A DNA stretch of 64,000 nucleotides from CALMEC01 sp963765105 (GTDB lineage Bacteria; Actinomycetota; Thermoleophilia; Miltoncostaeales; Miltoncostaeaceae). The notes beneath the pieces are model-generated. The model ran no database searches and had not been told where the DNA came from. It saw nothing but the letters and a program-made list of their open reading frames with translations. The translations under genes and the position numbers were made by a program. The stretch is taken from the NCBI GenBank assembly GCA_963765105.1, contig CAVXUW010000002.1:1116001-1180000 (forward strand). Reading direction: 5' to 3'. Positions 33,507 through 41,796 of the stretch are shown piece by piece; the stretch's first letter is position 1; every line of letters begins with the position of its first letter.

Positions 33507-34474
33507 CACGTCAGCGTACCCCAATCACTCCGGCTTCGACCCGGCTCCGGGGCTTCCCACAGGGCCTGGAGTGCCGCGAGACCGTCGACCGCCGGGGCCT
33601 CACCGAGATCGATCTCGTGGACATGCGGGGTCTTTCGCATCCACGTCAACTGGGCGCGGGCGAGCTTGCGCGTGCGGGCGGCGAGCAGGGTCGACACCTC
33701 CGACGCCGCAATATCGCCGCTCTGGAGCGCCCGGACCTCCTTGACCCCGATGATCTGTGCCGCACCACGAGAGAATCCCGGGCTGTCCATCGCCTGTTCG
33801 AGCTCGGCGATGAGACCGTCTCCTCGCTCTCGCTCCACGCGTGCGGCGATGAGACGGTCCAACACGTCGCGTGGACGTGAAACACCGACGATCAGCGTGG
33901 GATGGCGTGTCTGGGCGGTCCACAGCCCGTCCGACGGCGGTGCGGTTTGACCGGTGCGGGCCAGCATCAGCGCCCGGCTGACGCGCCGCGGGTTACGTAC
34001 ATCGATCCGGTCAGCCACCTTGGGGGCGCGCTGGCGAAGTTCGTCAAGGGCGGCGCCGACATCGGCCGTCACGAACGCTTCGACCGACGCCCGTACCTGC
34101 GGGTCGGGTTCCGATGGGAAGTCGAGATCGGCCAGTGCCGCTCGGAGATAGAGCCCTGTTCCCCCGGTCACGATGGGCACGCGTCCACGCTGAAGGATGT
34201 CGTCGATCGCGGCATGAGCCCGCGGGGCGTACTCACCCGCCGAGCTGTCGGCGGAAAGCTCGAGGTCTCCGACGAGGTGGTACGGCACCTGCTCCCGTTC
34301 CGCGTGCGTCGGGCTGTCTGCTGCGACCTCCAGACCGCGATAGCGCTGAAAGGGATCCGCCACGACGATCTCACCGTCGAGGCGTTGGGCCGCCGCATGC
34401 GCCAGGGCGCTCTTGCCGGCCGCTGTGGGGCCGAAGATGGCGAGGACGCGCGGCCGGCTAGCCGGCGACGGCAG
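33506..34474 (-). CDS. miaA: tRNA dimethylallyltransferase, CTG start
   Basis: Transfers a dimethylallyl group to A37 of tRNAs reading UNN codons, the step before MiaB. The ATP-binding loop is IFGPTAAGKSALA, followed by EIVVADPFQRYRGL (usually DSMQVYRGLD in the family), VTGGTGLYLRA and the RNPRRVSRAL segment. In this frame no ATG, GTG or TTG lies upstream of the P-loop within the plausible region; the first ATG would cut off the P-loop. CTG 34474 with GGAGG 6 nt upstream gives 322 residues with the P-loop at about residue 13, as expected for MiaA. The start lies 17 nt inside miaB. Confidence 0.88.
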   Translation of the reverse strand: MPSPASRPRVLAIFGPTAAGKSALAHAAAQRLDGEIVVADPFQRYRGLEVAADSPTHAEREQVPYHLVGDLELSADSSAGEYAPRAHAAIDDILQRGRVPIVTGGTGLYLRAALADLDFPSEPDPQVRASVEAFVTADVGAALDELRQRAPKVADRIDVRNPRRVSRALMLARTGQTAPPSDGLWTAQTRHPTLIVGVSRPRDVLDRLIAARVERERGDGLIAELEQAMDSPGFSRGAAQIIGVKEVRALQSGDIAASEVSTLLAARTRKLARAQLTWMRKTPHVHEIDLGEAPAVDGLAALQALWEAPEPGRSRSDWGTLT

Positions 34475-35780
34475 CCCGAACCTCCCGACCCGTGAGCGTG
34501 GTGGAGGTGGCTCCCTCGATTGTCACCATCACCAGCTCGCCGGGTGCGGGGCAGCCCGTGAAGTTGACCGCGATGTTCTGGCGCAGGCGCCCGCGGAGGC
34601 GAGAGGGGTCGGTGCGTGAGGGGCCCTCGACAAGGACCTCGTGTTCCTCCCCCACGAATCGTTGGGCGCGCTGCTTCGCCGTGGCTTGCACCAGCTCCAC
34701 TAGGCGCCCCATGCGTTCGCGCTTCTCCTCGGCGGTGACGTCGTCGCTCATGCGCTCGGCCGCCTCGGTGCCGGGCCGTGGGGAGTAGACGAAGGTGTAC
34801 GCGCCGTCGAACTGGCATTCCTCCACGAGCGACAGGGTCTCCGCGAAATGGGCTTCGGTTTCGCCGGGAAAGCCGACGATGATGTCGGTCGTGAGCGAAA
34901 GGTTGGGTATCGCCTCACGTAAGCGCCCCACAAGATCCATGTAGCGGCCACGATCGTAGGTGCGCCGCATCGCCTTGAGAATCGGTGTTGACCCCGACTG
35001 GGCGGGCAGATGAAGGTGCTCGCAGACGGCGGGGACATCGGCCATCGCTGCGATCACTTCACGTTTCATGTCCTTGGGGTGAGGGCTGGTGTAGCGCAGC
35101 CGATCGATCCCGTCGATTTCGCCCACAACGCGGAGCAGCTGAGCGAAATCCGTTCGTTCCGCATCGCGCAGATCGCGGCCGTAGCTGTTGACGTTTTGTC
35201 CCAGGAGCGTTACCTCGCGCACACCGTCGGCCGCCAGTTCGGTGATCTCTCGCGTGAGGTCGGGCACGGTGCGGCTGCGTTCACGGCCCCGGACGGTCGG
35301 AACGATGCAATACGAGCACACCGAGTTGCAGCCCACTGAGATCTGCACCCAGGCCTGGTACGGGCGCTCGCGGCGGCTGGGCAGGCTGGCGCTGAACGCC
35401 CCGTCAAAGCTGAAAGCCCCCACCGCGCTCAGCCGTTCGCGGGCCACCAACTCGCCGAGTCGTGCCACCTCACCGGGCCCAAAGGCAATGTCCACAAAGG
35501 GAAACTGAGTGAACACCGTGTCCTTCTGGCTTTGCGCCCAGCAGCCACCGACGGCGACGATGACGTCTGGGCGTTCACCTTTGATGCGTTTGGCCTCACC
35601 GAGATTGCCGAAGAACCGGTCGTCGGCGCTGGCACGGATGGTGCAGGTGTTGAAGACGATGAGGTCGGCGTCGTCGCGCTCGTCGGCGGTGGCGTAGCCA
35701 ATCGATTCGAGCATGCCGCGCATGCGCTCCGAATCGTGCTCGTTCATCTGGCAGCCGAAGGTGGTGAGGTGGTAGCGCAC
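34458..35780 (-). CDS. miaB: tRNA-2-methylthio-N6-dimethylallyladenosine synthase
   Basis: Radical SAM methylthiotransferase that completes the ms2i6A37 modification on tRNA. The 440-residue protein has an N-terminal MTTase domain with conserved cysteines (TFGCQMNEHDSERM, FNTCTIRASA, VGGCWAQ), the radical SAM cluster CNSVCSYCIVP, and a C-terminal TRAM domain (about the last 65 residues). Two [4Fe-4S] clusters are expected. It works directly after MiaA, whose gene it overlaps by 17 nt, so pathway partners are co-translated. The ATG at 35780 is the first gene of the miaB-miaA-dapF-dapL-dut chain. Confidence 0.97.
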   Translation of the reverse strand: MRYHLTTFGCQMNEHDSERMRGMLESIGYATADERDDADLIVFNTCTIRASADDRFFGNLGEAKRIKGERPDVIVAVGGCWAQSQKDTVFTQFPFVDIAFGPGEVARLGELVARERLSAVGAFSFDGAFSASLPSRRERPYQAWVQISVGCNSVCSYCIVPTVRGRERSRTVPDLTREITELAADGVREVTLLGQNVNSYGRDLRDAERTDFAQLLRVVGEIDGIDRLRYTSPHPKDMKREVIAAMADVPAVCEHLHLPAQSGSTPILKAMRRTYDRGRYMDLVGRLREAIPNLSLTTDIIVGFPGETEAHFAETLSLVEECQFDGAYTFVYSPRPGTEAAERMSDDVTAEEKRERMGRLVELVQATAKQRAQRFVGEEHEVLVEGPSRTDPSRLRGRLRQNIAVNFTGCPAPGELVMVTIEGATSTTLTGREVRAAVAG

Positions 35781-35872
35781 AACGCTAAGTGTGCCAGCCG
35801 AAAACCGTTGGTGCGATGCCCGAGGGGTCAGGCTGTCGGCCGCGGGAGCGTGTACCGTGCGCGTTTGAACCG

Positions 35873-36943
35873 ATGACCACGACCACCGGCATCACTATTC
35901 CCTACACGCGGGTCATCGCCCCCGACGGCAGCGTCGTGGGCGACATCCCCGAATTCGCACGCGACCCCCACGCCGTGGTTGCCCTGTACCGCGCGATGGT
36001 GCGTGCCCGTACCTTCGATGCTCGTGCGGTCGCCCTTCATCGCACGGGACGTCTCGGTACCTATGCCTCGTTTCTGGGGCAGGAGGCTGTGGGGGTGGGA
36101 ATTGCCGGCGCGATGAGCCCGGATGACGTGCTGGTGCCGAGCTACCGTGAGCAGGCGGCGCAGCTTCTGCGTGGCGTCACGCCGCAGGAGCTGTTTCTTT
36201 TCTGGGTGGGCGACGAACGCGGGCACGACTACGCGGTGCCACGCCGCGATTTCCCCAACTCCATCACGGTGGGCGAACACCCGCCGCAGGCGGCTGGGGT
36301 TGCGCTGGCCATGAAACTACGAGGCGAGGCTCGCGCGGCGGTATGCGCCATCGGCGACGGTGCCAGCTCCAAAGGCGCGTTCTACGAGGCCATCAACGTC
36401 GCGGGGTCCATGGCACTCCCCCTTGTCACGGTGATCGTCAACAACGGCTATGCCATCTCCGCGCCACGTGCGATCCAAAGCGCCGCCCCTACCCTGGCCC
36501 ACAAGGGAATCGGGGCCGGGATGCCCGGCGAACAGGTCGATGGCAACGATGTCGTTGCGGTCTACGAGGTGATGCGCCGGGCGCTCGAGCGGGCGAAGTC
36601 CGGGGACGGTCCCACGCTGATCGAGGCGGTCACCTATCGCCTGGGCGATCACACCACCGTTGACGATGCCCGTCGCTACCGTGACGACGCCGAGGTCAGT
36701 CGCCAATGGGAGCTTGAGCCAATCGGACGCATCCGGTCGTACCTGGTCGCCGCCGGCGTCTGGGCCAAGGAGGATGAAGAAGGCCTCCTCGCCGAGTCGG
36801 CCGCAGAAATCGACCGCGCCGCCGAGGACTACCTCGCCACCACCGGTCCACCGGTAGAAGCCATGTTCGACTACCTCTACGCCGAGCTCCCTCCCGAGGT
36901 CGAGGCTCAACGACGCCTGGCACAACAGCGGGACAACGCATGA
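35873..36943 (+). CDS. 2-oxoacid dehydrogenase complex E1 component, alpha subunit
   Basis: Thiamine-pyrophosphate-dependent decarboxylating subunit of a pyruvate or branched-chain 2-oxoacid dehydrogenase. The 356-residue protein has the TPP-binding motif GDGASSKGAFYEAINVAG...VNNGYAIS and the phosphorylation-loop-like RLGDHTTVDDARRYR. FLGQEAVGVGIAGAM and LVPSYREQA form the active-site entry. The ATG at 35873 is used because the frame upstream of it lacks homology. The next gene overlaps it by 4 nt (ATGA). Whether the substrate is pyruvate or a branched-chain ketoacid cannot be settled. No E3 (lipoamide dehydrogenase) lies in this window. Confidence 0.94.
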   Translation: MTTTTGITIPYTRVIAPDGSVVGDIPEFARDPHAVVALYRAMVRARTFDARAVALHRTGRLGTYASFLGQEAVGVGIAGAMSPDDVLVPSYREQAAQLLRGVTPQELFLFWVGDERGHDYAVPRRDFPNSITVGEHPPQAAGVALAMKLRGEARAAVCAIGDGASSKGAFYEAINVAGSMALPLVTVIVNNGYAISAPRAIQSAAPTLAHKGIGAGMPGEQVDGNDVVAVYEVMRRALERAKSGDGPTLIEAVTYRLGDHTTVDDARRYRDDAEVSRQWELEPIGRIRSYLVAAGVWAKEDEEGLLAESAAEIDRAAEDYLATTGPPVEAMFDYLYAELPPEVEAQRRLAQQRDNA

Positions 36944-37920
36944 GCGAGGTGACGTTCGTTCAGGCCATCACCATGGCCTTTGCCCACGAAATGGCGGCGG
37001 ACTCACGCGTGATCGTCTTGGGGGAAGACGTTGCCGTCAGTGGCGGTGTTTTCCGGGCAACCGACGGCCTTCTGGAGCGGTTCGGTCCCGATCGCATCAT
37101 GGACACTCCGCTGGCCGAGACGATGCTCGGCGGGGTCGGAATCGGCCTCGCGGCCGAAGGTTTTCGTCCCGTGATCGAGATTCAGTTCTCCGGGTTCCTC
37201 TACCCCGCGTACGAGCAGATCTTCAACCACGCATCGCGCCTGCGAAACCGCACCAGAGGGCGTCTCACCTGCCCCATGGTCGTGCGCGCCCCCTGCGGTG
37301 GGGGGATCAAGCCGCCGGAGCACCACAGCGACAGCCCCGAAGCGCTGTTTGCCGCGATTCCCGGGTTGAAGGTTGTCGTACCGTCATCGCCGTCGCGTGC
37401 CTATGGGCTGCTGCTCGCAGCAATCCGCGATCCCGACCCGGTGATCTACCTGGAGCCGAGCCGTCTTTACCGCGCCATGCGCGACGACGTCCCAGACAAC
37501 GGCGAGGCTCTTCCCATTGGTATGTCATTCGTTGACCGCGAGGGGACCGACCTCACGTTCGTCACGTGGGGGGCAATGGTGGGCGAAGTGAAAGGGGCGG
37601 CCGATGATCTGGCTGGTGAGGGCATCAGCGCCGCCGTCATCGACGTTGCCTCCATCAGCCCGCTCGATATGGAGCCGATCCTGAACTCGGTGGCCACCAC
37701 CGGGCGCTGCGTGATCGTGCACGAGGCGGCACGCCAGTGCGGCTTTGGAGCCGAGATCGCCGCGCGTTTGGCTGAGGAGGGCCTCTCGTCGCTTCTGGCC
37801 CCGGTCACGCGTGAAACCGGCTACGACACCATCTTTCCGTTGGCCCGACTTGAGGGGAAGTACATGCCAGACCGTCGCCGCGTGGTGAGTGCCGCTCACC
37901 GCGTGTTGGAGTACGCGTGA
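36940..37920 (+). CDS. 2-oxoacid dehydrogenase complex E1 component, beta subunit
   Basis: Partner of the alpha subunit, together forming an alpha2-beta2 E1 with TPP at their interface. The 326 residues contain the transketolase pyrimidine-binding domain (VIVLGEDVAVSGGVFRATDGL, MDTPLAETMLGGVGIGLA) and the transketolase C-terminal domain (LTFVTWGAMVGEV, DVASISPLDMEPI, VHEAARQCGFGAEIAARL). It overlaps the alpha gene by ATGA and the E2 gene by GTGA, so the three are one coupled operon. Confidence 0.96.
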   Translation: MSEVTFVQAITMAFAHEMAADSRVIVLGEDVAVSGGVFRATDGLLERFGPDRIMDTPLAETMLGGVGIGLAAEGFRPVIEIQFSGFLYPAYEQIFNHASRLRNRTRGRLTCPMVVRAPCGGGIKPPEHHSDSPEALFAAIPGLKVVVPSSPSRAYGLLLAAIRDPDPVIYLEPSRLYRAMRDDVPDNGEALPIGMSFVDREGTDLTFVTWGAMVGEVKGAADDLAGEGISAAVIDVASISPLDMEPILNSVATTGRCVIVHEAARQCGFGAEIAARLAEEGLSSLLAPVTRETGYDTIFPLARLEGKYMPDRRRVVSAAHRVLEYA

Positions 37921-39041
37921 GGACGTTCATCCTGCCGGATCTCGGTGAGGGCCTTCACGAGGCCGAGATCCTTCGCTGGCACGTCAGCGTGGGCGACACC
38001 GTGGTGGCTGACCAGCCACTCGTTTCTGTGGAGACCGACAAAGCCGTGGTGGAAATCCCGGCGCCATGGTCGGGGCGTATCTCTGCTCTCCACGGCGCGG
38101 CCGGTGAGTTGGTCGAGGTGGGGACGGCCCTCGTCGACTTCGACGAAGGAGAAGCTCGCGAGTTCATGGGCATCGTCGGTGAAGCCCCCGGTATGCCTGC
38201 CCCAACCGCCGTGCCAACCGTTGCCGTCACCCCCCCTCCCCGCGCCGCAGTTCCCTCCGGGGGCATGGCCGTTCAAGCGTCACCCGCAGTGCGTGCCCTG
38301 GCCAAACGCTTGGGAGTGAACCTCTCGGAGGTCACACCGAGTGGCCCCGGCGGGCTGGCGACCGCAGCCGACGTGGAGCGTGCGGCGCGGGCACCGGGTG
38401 GCGATGTCGACTATGAGCCCCTTCGCGGCCCGCGACGGGCAATGGCCGAGGCGATGGCACGGTCCGGCGCCGAGGTCGTCTCGGCGAGCCTCACCGACGA
38501 CGTCGACGTCGACGCGTGGGCGCAAGGGACCGACGCAACCGCACGTCTTGTCCGGGCGATCGTTGCCGGATGCCACGCCGAGCCGGCACTCAACGCCTGG
38601 CTCGAGACCGGCGCGGCTGGCCGCCGGGTTCATCAGCAGGTTGACCTCGGAATTGCGGTTGACACGCCGGATGGCCTCTTTGTGCCGGTGCTCCGCAACG
38701 CCGAACAGAAGGACCCTGCCAGTGTCCGCTCACGTCTGGATGAGTTGATCGCTGCCGTGCGTGACCGCTCGATCGATATGGATGACCTGCGCGGAGCCAC
38801 CATCACCCTGTCGAACTTCGGTTCCCTCGGTGGCCGCTACGCGGTGCTCGTCGTGGTGCCGCCGCAGGTCGCGATTCTCGGCGCCGGACGTGCAAAGCCG
38901 CACGTCGTGGCCGTCGACGGTCAGCCTGTCGTGCATCGTGTGCTGCCCCTTTCACTCACCGTCGATCATCGCGCCGTCGCAGGCGGTGAAGCCGCGCGTT
39001 TCCTCGCCGCCGTCGTCGCCGACCTTGAGAGGGCCGAATAG
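37917..39041 (+). CDS. Dihydrolipoamide acyltransferase (E2)
   Basis: Core acyltransferase of the 2-oxoacid dehydrogenase complex. The 374 residues are ordered lipoyl domain (about 1-76, lipoylated Lys in VETDKAVVEIP), Pro/Ala/Val-rich hinge, peripheral subunit-binding domain (AVRALAKRLGVNLSEVTPSG...ADVERAA, about 123-160), then a CAT-like catalytic domain ending in SLTVDHRAVAGGEAARF, which holds the His-x3-Asp/Gly catalytic motif; here DHRAVAGG. It has only one lipoyl domain and is shorter than typical E2 proteins (~400-440 residues), mainly in the hinge. GTG start at 37917. Confidence 0.93.
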   Translation: MRTFILPDLGEGLHEAEILRWHVSVGDTVVADQPLVSVETDKAVVEIPAPWSGRISALHGAAGELVEVGTALVDFDEGEAREFMGIVGEAPGMPAPTAVPTVAVTPPPRAAVPSGGMAVQASPAVRALAKRLGVNLSEVTPSGPGGLATAADVERAARAPGGDVDYEPLRGPRRAMAEAMARSGAEVVSASLTDDVDVDAWAQGTDATARLVRAIVAGCHAEPALNAWLETGAAGRRVHQQVDLGIAVDTPDGLFVPVLRNAEQKDPASVRSRLDELIAAVRDRSIDMDDLRGATITLSNFGSLGGRYAVLVVVPPQVAILGAGRAKPHVVAVDGQPVVHRVLPLSLTVDHRAVAGGEAARFLAAVVADLERAE

Positions 39042-39043
39042 CC

Positions 39044-39382
39044 GTGGCAACCGAGCACGACTTCTCGGGCCTCCCAGCGACGCTCTCTCCGACCGACGGC
39101 GCCGAGCGCCGCCGCGGCCTCATCGCCACCATCATTGTCATCTTCCTCGGTCTTGCCCTGATGGTGCTCGGACCACTCTTCTCGGCAACCGGATCCGAAC
39201 AAGCCGATGTTGTCGCGGAGTCGGCTGGAGGTTCGGCTGATCCAGCGCTTGCCACCGACTCCCTCGGGCCGTTTCTTCAGCAGCTCGGCGATGCCATCTC
39301 TACTGCCGGGGCGGTCATGCTGGCCGGAGGGCTTTTGATGCTCGTGTGGCTTACTTCTCGACCGAGCGGTGATCGCTCCTAG
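39044..39382 (+). CDS. Small two-helix membrane protein
   Basis: A 112-residue protein from GTG 39044, two bases after the E2 stop. Two membrane helices (LIATIIVIFLGLALMVLGPLF and ISTAGAVMLAGGLLMLVWL) flank a ~35-residue acidic, Ala/Ser-rich loop. It could be part of the oxoacid dehydrogenase transcript but nothing links it functionally. Family unrecognised. Its TAG stop overlaps the last stop of the broken PIN gene on the other strand (CTAG). Confidence 0.75.
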   Translation: MATEHDFSGLPATLSPTDGAERRRGLIATIIVIFLGLALMVLGPLFSATGSEQADVVAESAGGSADPALATDSLGPFLQQLGDAISTAGAVMLAGGLLMLVWLTSRPSGDRS

Positions 39383-39790
39383 CGCCCCAATCCGCGTTTG
39401 CCAGCCGCGTTGATGGCCTTAGCGGGGAACGACGACCACTGGCACTCGATACCCGGAGCCCCGGCGATCCTGCATCTGCGCTCACTAGCGGGCATTGCAG
39501 CGTTTCCGCCAGGGCGACGTAGGTTGCGTCGTACGCAGACACATTGTCCCGCAGCGGCCAGATGCGTTGAACCAGCCCAACGCTCGAGACTCGCACAAGG
39601 CCCAGCGCCGCCCAAACGCCGCCGCCGCCGTTCCATCTCCAGGTGAGACCTCGCCGATACGTACCGCTCGGCGCAGCGCGTTGAGAACCTCGACATCGAT
39701 CAGGTGAGGCACGACCACCGTGTCATCGCGAAGCGCCTCGCGGGCAGGGCCAGGCCCGCGTAATGCGGCCACGGCGGCCGAGGCATCCAT
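39379..39790 (-). pseudogene. PIN-domain toxin gene, frameshifted
   Basis: Pieces of one VapC/FitB-type PIN ribonuclease lie in three frames. The start segment MDASAAVAALRGPG carries the first acidic active-site residue, followed by VPHLIDVEVLNALRRA. After AAAAF the frame shifts to RVSSVGLVQRIWPLRDNVSAYDATYVALAETL (with the downstream DA-YVA acidic signature) and LVSADA. A further shift reads RIAGAPGIECQWSS to a stop at 39379. At least two single-base indels inactivate it as read. The ATG (39790) overlaps the antitoxin stop (TGATG). It is functional only if the indels are sequencing errors. Confidence 0.7.
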
Positions 39791-40016
39791 CACGACGACC
39801 GCTCAGCCCGCCCTTCGGCGAGGGCATCAAGAATCGACTCCGTCGAGAGTTGCAGATCGGGTGCCCATCCAACAGGGCTCCGTTCATCGCCCGCCGCGAA
39901 CTGTTTGTCAACTCGTGAAGCACGACGGCATTCATCGACATCCCCGACCGTTTGGCGAGCTCATCGAGACGGGCGTAGACCTCTTCGGGGACGTTGCGAA
40001 CAGAGATCGTCTTCAT
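39790..40016 (-). pseudogene. RHH antitoxin (FitA/VapB-type), frameshifted near its C-terminus
   Basis: The first ~48 codons (MKTISVRNVPEEVYARLDEL, then KRSGMSMNAVVLHEL) form an intact ribbon-helix-helix domain of FitA/VapB antitoxins. Near 39855 the frame shifts. In the neighbouring frame the expected tail LQLSTESILDALAEGRAERSS and a stop overlapping the PIN start follow, as in intact pairs. As read, the protein would have a wrong, Arg-rich tail and lose toxin binding. With the damaged PIN gene the whole module appears broken. Confidence 0.68.
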
Positions 40017-40022
40017 GTCGCT

Positions 40023-40067
40023 TTATGCGAGCAACCACGTGGCAAACCGCTTGTCGACGTCGCTCAT
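40023..40067 (-). CDS. 14-codon frame overlapping the recA stop
   Basis: ATG 40067 overlaps the recA stop in an ATGA arrangement and reads MSDVDKRFATWLLA before TAA. recX is often found at this position. This may be a residue of a deleted downstream gene or chance. No evidence that the peptide is used. Confidence 0.15.
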   Translation of the reverse strand: MSDVDKRFATWLLA

Positions 40068-41125
40068 GACGCGAGGACTTCGCTGACCGTCTCTCCCTCG
40101 CCGTCGACCTCGCCGGTGTCTTCCACCACCGACAGCGTCGGCACACCGACGCCGTGGTGTTGACGGATACGACCTTCCAGCTCGTCGGCGATGTCGGTGT
40201 GTTCTTTCAAGAACGCACGCGCGGCGTTGCGACCCTGGCCCAAGCGCTCCTCACCGTAGGAGAAGTACGCACCACTCTTGGTGACCAGACCCGCTTCGAG
40301 GCCCAAGTCGATGAGGTTGCCTTCGTGTGAAATGCCTTCGCCGTAGACGATGTCGAACTCGGCCTGGCGAAACGGTGGCGCCATCTTGTTCTTGACGACC
40401 TTCACGCGGGTGCGGTTACCAACGGCCTCCGCGCCCTCTTTCAAGGTCTCAATGCGGCGGATGTCGAGACGGATCGACGCGTAGAACTTGAGGGCACGAC
40501 CACCCGGGGTGGTCTCGGGCGAGCCGAACATCACACCGATCTTCTCGCGCAACTGGTTGGTGAAGATGCAGATGGTGCCGGCGCGGTTCAAGTTACCGGT
40601 GAGCTTCCGCAACGCCTGCGACATGAGTCGTGCTTGCAGACCGACGTGGGTGTCGCCCATTTCCCCTTCGATCTCCGCTTTCGGTGTCAGCGCGGCGACG
40701 GAGTCGATGGCGACAACGTCCAGCGAGCCAGATCGGATGAGCAGGTCGGCAATCTCCAGCGCCTGCTCTCCGTTGTCGGGTTGCGAGACCAGTAGCTCGT
40801 CGACGTTGACGCCGATGCGGGCGGCATATGCCGGGTCCATGGCGTGCTCGGCGTCGATGAAGGCGGCAAGGCCACCTTTCTTCTGGGCCTCAGCAATGAG
40901 GTGATAGACCATCGTCGTCTTACCGGAGCTCTCCGGACCGTAGATCTCGACAACACGTCCGCGCGGGAGCCCACCAATACCCAGCGCGATGTCGAGTGCC
41001 AGGGAACCCGTGGGAATTGCCGGGGCGTCGACATGGTCGGAATCCCCCAGACGCATGATCGCGCCCTTGCCATAGGCCTTCTCGATTTGAGCGAGTGCGG
41101 AGTCGAGTGCTTGGTTCTTATCCAT
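40064..41125 (-). CDS. recA: Recombinase RecA
   Basis: ATP-dependent strand exchange protein for homologous recombination and SOS signalling. The 353-residue protein begins MDKNQALDSALAQIEKAYGKGAIMRL. It contains Walker A EIYGPESSGKTT, LAAFIDAEHAMDP, Walker B LDVVAIDSVAAL, the L1/L2 DNA-binding loops (LTPKAEIEGEMGD, FTNQLREKIGVMFGSPETTPGG) and an acidic C-terminal tail. ATG 41125 has AAAGGA upstream; six extra upstream codons in frame are rejected because they lack homology. No typical SOS box is obvious in the 14 nt separating it from thpR, so recA may be transcribed from further upstream in this operon. Confidence 0.99.
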   Translation of the reverse strand: MDKNQALDSALAQIEKAYGKGAIMRLGDSDHVDAPAIPTGSLALDIALGIGGLPRGRVVEIYGPESSGKTTMVYHLIAEAQKKGGLAAFIDAEHAMDPAYAARIGVNVDELLVSQPDNGEQALEIADLLIRSGSLDVVAIDSVAALTPKAEIEGEMGDTHVGLQARLMSQALRKLTGNLNRAGTICIFTNQLREKIGVMFGSPETTPGGRALKFYASIRLDIRRIETLKEGAEAVGNRTRVKVVKNKMAPPFRQAEFDIVYGEGISHEGNLIDLGLEAGLVTKSGAYFSYGEERLGQGRNAARAFLKEHTDIADELEGRIRQHHGVGVPTLSVVEDTGEVDGEGETVSEVLAS

Positions 41126-41139
41126 CTGAGGTGTTCCTT

Positions 41140-41712
41140 TCACGCGAGCGTCCCGAGTGTTGCCGAGTCAAGCGCCTCATACCTCGGCGGACGTCCCGGG
41201 GAGATCTGCGAATCATAGAGCGAGGCGCGGGAGATGTCGAACACATGTTCGCTCCCAATGGGCGGGAACCTTCTCACACGTGTCGGATGACGCAGTCGTA
41301 CGAGGGTGATGTGTGGCCAGAATGTCTCTCCACGCGCCGGACGGCTGGAGGCGACGATGTCGGTGGCCTGGTGAACCTGCTGAGCAAGGCGCGCGATCGT
41401 GCCATCGCTGTCGGCCAGCTCCATCGCCAACAGCCGTGCGGAACCAGGCCGCGGACGTGCCACGATGCGTGTGAGGTGGGTGGTGACGACCGGTGAGACG
41501 AGTGCCCCGAGGACCCGTTCGCGAACCGGGTCGACCTCCTCCTCGGGGATCGCCCCGAGAAAGGCGATCGTGATGTGGAGGTTCTCGGCCGGAACCGCTC
41601 GACCGTCGTACTCCAGTGCCAGGTTCTCGCCCATTCGCGAAAGTTGGCAGCGGACCTCATCAGGGAGGTCGAGTGCGACGAACAGACGTTGGGCGATGGC
41701 GATCGTGCTCAC
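41140..41712 (-). CDS. thpR: RNA 2',3'-cyclic phosphodiesterase
   Basis: Member of the 2H phosphoesterase (LigT/ThpR) family of about 190 residues that hydrolyses 2',3'-cyclic phosphate RNA ends. Both HxT signatures are present: HITIAFLG (about 46-53) and HITLVRLRH (about 132-140). The N-terminus QRLFVALDLPDEVR is typical. It lies 14 nt upstream of recA in the same direction and downstream of cinA, a frequent gene order (cinA-thpR-recA). Confidence 0.94.
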   Translation of the reverse strand: MSTIAIAQRLFVALDLPDEVRCQLSRMGENLALEYDGRAVPAENLHITIAFLGAIPEEEVDPVRERVLGALVSPVVTTHLTRIVARPRPGSARLLAMELADSDGTIARLAQQVHQATDIVASSRPARGETFWPHITLVRLRHPTRVRRFPPIGSEHVFDISRASLYDSQISPGRPPRYEALDSATLGTLA

Positions 41713-41796
41713 GAGATGAGCGTACGCCTCAATCTGTTACACGTTCTGCGCAGCCGGTAACAATTCTCCGCAGAAACTGTGCCAAGTGTCGCTCGG

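Noticed and set aside
41126..41139. SOS box before recA
   Set aside because: No TCGAACN4GTTCGA-like palindrome in the spacer, which is too short for a promoter.
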